64,000 bases of DNA from Scatophagus argus (taxonomy: Eukaryota > Chordata > Actinopteri > Scatophagidae): NCBI RefSeq assembly GCF_020382885.2, contig NC_058493.1, positions 29,686,067 to 29,750,066 on the forward strand, read 5' to 3'. A model generated the notes under the pieces. It was not told the DNA's origin, did not search any database, and was given only the letters and a program-made list of their open reading frames with translations. The position numbers and the translations under genes were made by a program. How positions within the stretch are numbered: the first letter of the stretch is position 1; every line of letters starts with the position of its first letter. Of this stretch, positions 60,201 through 64,000 are shown one piece after another.

Positions 60201-63200
60201 AAAGCATGGATGAGCTTCTCACCAGCATCCAAGGAAAGGACATGCTTGATTTTTGCAATGTTACAAAGGTGGAAGTATGCAGTACTCGAGATTTGTTTTA
60301 TGTGCGTAGTTCAGGGATTCATGGAAAGGGTAACGTGAAGGCCATCTGATTTTAAAAGATTAGTGCTGAGAGAGCATTGAAGTGTAGTTAGATAGGTATT
60401 TAACCTCTAGTGGGGTTGTCACCTTAGAGGTGGTCCTGAGGGTCGTTTGCGCCTTCTGCAATCATGAGTCGTTAACGTCTCGAGTGAATGTATACATGTA
60501 ATTAAACTGGCTGGGAAGGGATCTCAAGGCTGCACTATAGGTGATAGTTGGTGTTGGTGAGGCGGCCCTCCTGTCCTGTGCTGTGCCATGCATCTGTGGG
60601 GTGGTTGTTTGGTTTCATTAGATAGGGAGTCTGAAGTAGAAACTGTTAGATGGATAAATGGTTCAAATAAATGGACTCCACTGAGGGGTTTTTCACTTCA
60701 TGGTGGGGGTACAGCTCACCAAATGGTTGGGAACCTCAAGTAACAAGTTAAACAGTCCCATCTTACCTGATGACAGAGCAGGTGGAGATCAAGTGATGGC
60801 TCCACACCGCAGCACTGCCAGCTTCTAAGGTGTTTCGGGTAAAGGCTTTGACCTGACAGGCACAACAGCAGATGGAAAATGACTGTTTTGGGGTGTGTTT
60901 GATTTCTGTGCTTCTACCAGGTGGACGTATGCCTTCAACAGCATCATGGAGGTCCACATTAGACGCTTCAGTCACATGTGGTCCTGGTCCAACATCAGAC
61001 AGCACAGAGAGAACCTGAGGGCCTACAAGGCCTTCTACAAGGCCAAACTGCTGAGCCAGAACAAGCCAAACCAGGATGCTGAGCGACGCATCCAGGTGCT
61101 TGTGGTGATTGAGGGAGTGTGAATGTTACATGAACACGTAGTTTAAAAGAGATACTGTAGTCTGTGCGAGACTAGAAGTGACGTGTCTGAGTCCTGAAGC
61201 GGGCAGTACAAGACATACCCGCTGATCAGGTGACACACTGCAGCTCCAGCCTTCATATGAATTCATTCATTATTATTGTAACTATGTCAAACACAACAGA
61301 AGTCATATGTCACTGACAGAAATGTTTACTCAGACATCAGATTAAATATGAGTTCAGTCTGTTTATCAGCCGTCACAGTTTTTACTCAGCTGAACATGTA
61401 ATATTTCAATATCTCATGGAACAGTAACTCACTGTCTCTTCTGCTAATGTTTGATTCCACCAGGATCTGGAGAAGGTTCTGGATGTCTTCAACATCACTT
61501 TGGCCCGGCAGCAGGCCCAGATGGAGGTAAACTTGATGGACACTGTGATGAAGGTTTTCTGACACAGGCACAGACCCGAGTCCAATTTAATCATAGACCG
61601 TCTTCCTTCTCACTCCTTTTCTTCTCCAGGTGATCAGGTCAGGACAGAAAGTGGTGGGGAAGAAGACGGTGGGGGGGCAGAAGCAGGGTGGAGGAGGAGG
61701 GGGTTTCTTTAGCAGCTTCTTTGGTAGAAGGGCCAAGAAGGAGGAGCAGGAGCCAGAGGAGAGCAAGGAGACTGCGAGTAAGTGACTCGTATTTATCTGA
61801 AAACAAAAACAACAAGTGAGATCTAGAGGACTAAGGTTACTTGCGTGTTCAGTGTGCTATGTAGCAGTGAACTGAAGACATATCTCCAATGGTCGTCAGG
61901 TTCAGGGCTGGACGAACTTATGACTGCCGAAGAAAAAGAAAAACTCTATACTGCCATAGGATACAGTGGCAGCTCTCACAACCTGGCTTTACCCAAACAG
62001 GTGAGCACACCTACTGCTGTCACAGTCATGCTTTCCACAGGATGATAATGGCAGAAGGTAAACTGACGGGCTTCTTGTATGTACAGTGCATCCGGAAAGT
62101 ATTCATATCACTTCGCTCTTTCCACATTTTGTTATGTTACAGTCTCATTCCAAAATGGACTAAATTCATTGTTTTCCTTCAAAATTCTACGCAAAATACC
62201 TCATTGAGACAAGTTTGCTTGAATTTTTTGCAAAATGAAAAACAAAAAAATGTAACATGCACATAAGTACATGACTTAGTAACTGAATTGAATAACTGTT
62301 CACACCTTATTGCCATGACACTCAAAATTGAGCTCAGGTGGATCCTGTTTCCGTGGATCATCCTTCAGAGGTTTCTACTTGAGTTGAGTCCACCTGTGGT
62401 AAATTCAGTTGATTGGGCATGATTTGGAACGGCGCACACCTGTCTATATAAGCCCTCACAGTTGACAGTGCATGTTAGAGCACAAACCAAGCCATGAAGT
62501 CAAAGGGATTGTCTGTAGACCTCTTAAGACAGGGTTGTGTGGAGGCACAGATCTGGGGAAGGGTACAGAAAGACTTCTGCTGCATTAAAGATCCCAAAAA
62601 GCACAGTGGCCTCCATAATCCATAAGTGGAAGAAGTTTGGAACCACCAGGACTCTTCCTGGAGCTGGCTGCCCAACTAAACTGAGTGATCGGGGTAGAAG
62701 GACCTTAGTCAGGGAGGTGACCAAAAACCCAATGGTCACTTTGACAGAGCTCCAGTGTTGCTTTGTGGAGAGGGGACCTTTGGCATAAATGACAAGGTCA
62801 TGTTTGGAGGAAACCAGGCACTGCTGATCACCTATATATAATATATACAATTCAATACCATTCTTACTGTGAAGCCTGGTGGTGGCAGCATCATGTGGTG
62901 GGGATGTTTTACGGCAGCAGGAACTGGGAGACTAGTCAGGGTCGAGGGAAAGATGCCTGCAGCAATGTACAGAGACATCCTTGCTCGATAGATAGATAGA
63001 TAGATAGATACTTTATTGATCCCGAGGCATTGAAGAGTGGGAGAAACTGCTGAATAACAAGTGTGCCAAGCTTATAGGATCATACTCAAAAAGACTTGAG
63101 GCTGTAATTGCTGCCAACGGGGCTTCAACAAAGTATTGATCACACGGTATGAATACTTGCACATGTTATATATAGTATAAATGTACATGTTATATTTTTG

Positions 63201-63745
63201 TTTTTTTATTTTTAATAAATTTGCAAAAAATTCAAGTAAACTTGTTTCACTTTATCATTATATTTTTTTTTTGTATTTTGTGTAGAATTTTGAAGGGAAA
63301 AAATGAATTTAATCCATTTTGGAATGAGACTGTAACATACTGTAACACTGTAACATGAGGAAAAGTGAAGCAGTGTGAATACTTTCTGGATGTAGTGTAT
63401 GTGTGAATGTTTTGTTTTTATTATATATTTTGACTTCTATGCTTATTCCTATACTAATTCTGTCCTGAGATGCAGCAACACTCAAGTTTCCCCTTTGGGG
63501 GTCAATAAAGGATTATCTCATCTCATCTCACCAGTACAAACTGTACATGTTTACACAAGAAATATTTACTTGTAATGGACAGTTTTCCATGTCCTGATCT
63601 TGTTCCTGCACCTCAGAGGATGAACCCCTCAGATTTTAAATGACACAGTGATCTTTGCTGTAGGGCCCTCATCATCATGTTTGTTCTGTCCTTCACTTGG
63701 ACCCAAATTGACTTCAGGTGTTGTCTTGAGTAAATAAAACCTAAC

Positions 63746-63787
<42 letters not shown>

Positions 63788-63953
63788 CGTGTGTGTGTGT
63801 GTTCGTTCAGTATGTTGCCGTGGTTGTGACCTTTCAACTCTTCAGGACCTCGGTGACTGTCCGAGAGCAGCCGGACATTCCAGAGATCCTCAAAGTCCAG
63901 ATGATTGACCTCAGCACCAGAGTATCTCAGAGACCAGGAGCCCAGGCTTTCAG
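44598..63953 (+). CDS. vps13c: VPS13C-type bridge-like lipid transfer protein, first 19 coding exons (3' end off window)
   Basis: VPS13 proteins form long hydrophobic grooves that move phospholipids at membrane contact sites; VPS13C acts between ER and late endosomes/lysosomes or lipid droplets. Exons: 44598-44697, 46014-46057, 46497-46539, 51327-51422, 54671-54772, 55668-55730, 56328-56402, 56692-56801, 56990-57049, 57256-57315, 57847-57927, 58552-58609, 58957-59084, 59186-59292, 60921-61095, 61464-61526, 61630-61777, 61900-62000 and 63811-63953. All 18 junctions are GT-AG and keep phase, giving 1757 nt or about 585 codons of a protein that is usually above 3500. Residues 1 to about 115 are the chorein N-terminus ([40 protein letters not shown]). 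A basic stretch (exon 7), [13 protein letters not shown] and [11 protein letters not shown] follow. Agreement with VPS13C is clearly better than with VPS13A, whose start is less similar. Exon 7 has a second in-frame acceptor 9 bases downstream (56337). Introns are loaded with transposons. Confidence 0.94.
44698..46013 (+). other. vps13c intron 1
   Basis: A 1.3 kb intron containing an (AC)23 tract at 45269-45314. Early intron sequence is CpG-rich like the promoter. No other feature is recognised. Confidence 0.7.
45269..45314. repeat. (AC)23 microsatellite
   Basis: Uninterrupted AC dinucleotide run within vps13c intron 1. Confidence 0.95.
46728..48165 (-). mobile_element. Rex1-like LINE in vps13c intron 3
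   Basis: The 3' end at about 46730 (plus: gataagataatcctttattagtc) is followed by RT C-terminal coding ([20 protein letters not shown]). A small LINE tail insert lies at about 47111-47196, and RT proper continues to 48141. A 230-codon open stretch has [40 protein letters not shown] and [18 protein letters not shown]. The YADD catalytic segment is missing, so RT is incomplete. Confidence 0.85.
47111..47196 (-). mobile_element. Short LINE 3' end inserted in the Rex1-like element
   Basis: Three repeats of ttcaaga are followed by aggagctttattgtcatttc, the reverse complement of the 3' end seen at 43500-43544. It is inserted in the Rex1-like RT sequence. Confidence 0.6.
48370..48900 (+). mobile_element. 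Decayed R2/NeSL-like retrotransposon RT scrap
   Basis: Broken frames read [20 protein letters not shown] at about 48660-48720 and [13 protein letters not shown]-like sequence near 48790-48830 (with a frame shift), resembling the RT of R2-type elements rather than Rex1 or L2. Heavily decayed and directly followed by a Rex1-like element. Confidence 0.45.
48905..51205 (+). mobile_element. Rex1-like LINE split by an hAT insertion
   Basis: The RT palm is in two parts. The first ends at 49191 ([33 protein letters not shown]). The second starts at 50492 ([20 protein letters not shown], then [36 protein letters not shown]). It ends at about 51203 in gacaataaagacgattctga. The FADD catalytic box survives. 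A frame shift follows near 50630. The intervening 1.3 kb is an hAT element. Confidence 0.88.
49192..50491. mobile_element. Non-autonomous hAT element with 8-bp target duplication
   Basis: Flanked by CTCTACAC (49184-49191 and 50492-50499). The right end, read in reverse, begins CAGGGGTGTCAAACTCAGTT, and the left end contains AAACTCAAGGCCCGCGGGCC, the two arms of a Charlie-like hAT. The outermost bases of the left arm are altered or lost. No transposase frame is visible in the 1.3 kb interior; an (ta)n-rich segment lies at about 50300-50330. Confidence 0.9.
52850..53060 (-). mobile_element. SINE body in vps13c intron 4
   Basis: Contains acacacatgcaacacccagc, gttaggtgcctagctcaaag and a ggagggggag block, then gaaccggcgaccctccattc, the reverse of a tRNA-like B box region. 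Related to 22855-23040. Confidence 0.65.
54300..54480 (-). mobile_element. LINE/SINE 3' end in vps13c intron 4
   Basis: Starts atcaagtcaagtggttttta followed by ttgttatttcagctg, the reverse of a fish retroposon end with a ttgac-type tail, and includes acagtgaaatgagac, a common fish LINE tail motif. Confidence 0.5.
55848..55877. repeat. (AT)n microsatellite in vps13c intron 6
   Basis: Alternating TA run with a few CA interruptions. Confidence 0.9.
57154..57211. repeat. (CA)n microsatellite in vps13c intron 9
   Basis: About 29 CA units without visible interruption, about 45 bases before the exon 10 acceptor. Confidence 0.95.
59685..60360 (-). mobile_element. L2-type LINE 3' region in vps13c intron 14
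   Basis: The minus strand encodes a well preserved RT C-terminal region in two overlapping frames: [40 protein letters not shown], then [20 protein letters not shown] and [15 protein letters not shown]. The 3' end at about 59685 carries a (caatt)n run. It is the best preserved L2 C-terminus in the window. 60370-60900 has no recognisable feature. Confidence 0.85.
62084..63397 (+). mobile_element. Tc1-like transposon in vps13c intron 18, internally rearranged
   Basis: Ends cagtgcatccggaaagtatt and gaatactttctggatgtagtg are inverted, bounded by TA at 62082-62083 and 63398-63399. The N-terminal transposase is readable ([40 protein letters not shown]) and the last part appears near 63032 (the IEEWEKL-type segment). 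The middle is lost: at about 62985-63030 a (gata)n run plus tactttattgatcccgaggc replaces it. Same family as 41802-43853. Confidence 0.88.
63410..63532 (+). mobile_element. LINE 3' end with tcatc-repeat tail
   Basis: Reads tttcccctttgggggtcaat followed by aaaggattatctcatctcat, a fish Rex1-like 3' end and tail. Confidence 0.6.
63749..63802. repeat. (GT)n microsatellite forming the exon 19 polypyrimidine region of vps13c
   Basis: A GT run with gcgtgcgt interruptions ends about 8 bases before the acceptor AG at 63809-63810. The usual pyrimidine tract is replaced by GT repeats plus ttcgttcag. Confidence 0.9.
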
Positions 63954-64000
63954 GTGATCCCCCAGCACCCTGTAGCCCTACATCACAAGTCTGATCCCTG

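Noticed and set aside
60895-61122. A stand-alone small gene
   Set aside because: It is vps13c exon 15 (60921-61095) read through its donor.
44598-63953. VPS13A instead of VPS13C
   Set aside because: The first exons ([40 protein letters not shown]) agree with VPS13C much better than with VPS13A; the downstream part is unavailable, so a small doubt remains.

Overview
The window is vertebrate nuclear DNA, almost certainly from a ray-finned (percomorph-type) teleost. The evidence is short GT-AG introns, four vertebrate protein families, and a dense mosaic of fish-type transposons: L2-clade and Rex1-like LINEs, tRNA-derived SINEs, Tc1-like and hAT DNA transposons, and many (CA)n tracts. There are no prokaryotic features. 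Six protein-coding genes can be supported, all built here from splice sites and reading phase.

Layout. At 0.4-3.2 kb (minus strand) lie the first two coding exons of a galanin receptor type 1-like GPCR; its last exon is off the left edge. From 3.2 to 20.4 kb there is no host gene I can support: this is repeats (a broken L2 LINE, several Rex1-like LINE fragments, an hAT element with perfect target-site duplications) plus an orphan CpG-rich stretch near 13.3-13.7 kb. From 20.5 to 35.6 kb (plus strand) there is a cluster of three seven-exon chymotrypsinogen genes. The second and third copies lie in two almost identical 3.3 kb units separated by about 1.3 kb. At 36.2-38.0 kb (minus strand) is a compact agouti-related peptide gene (agrp). 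From 38 to 44.5 kb there are L2 remnants, a full SINE and a Tc1-like transposon carrying a nested LINE end. From 44.6 kb to the right edge (plus strand) are the first 19 coding exons, about 585 codons, of a VPS13C-type lipid-transfer protein gene, whose introns hold Rex1, hAT, L2 and Tc1 insertions.

How the genes relate. The neighbours do not form one pathway. The chymotrypsinogens are secreted pancreatic zymogens. AgRP is a hypothalamic melanocortin antagonist, GALR1 a neuropeptide receptor, and VPS13C a lipid-transport protein of ER/late-endosome contact sites. The most interesting biology is in the protease cluster. The first copy has Ala at chymotrypsin position 226 and Thr at 189 (a B-type S1 pocket), whereas the twin copies have Gly226 and Ser189 (an A-type pocket). 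The locus therefore appears to encode two primary specificities, one of them recently doubled. The twin units share even a (CA)n intron tract of identical length, so recent duplication, gene conversion or an assembly error all remain possible.

Limits. Repeat family names come from recognised protein motifs and tails, not from a library search. Boundaries of decayed repeats are approximate. UTR ends and promoters are inferred.
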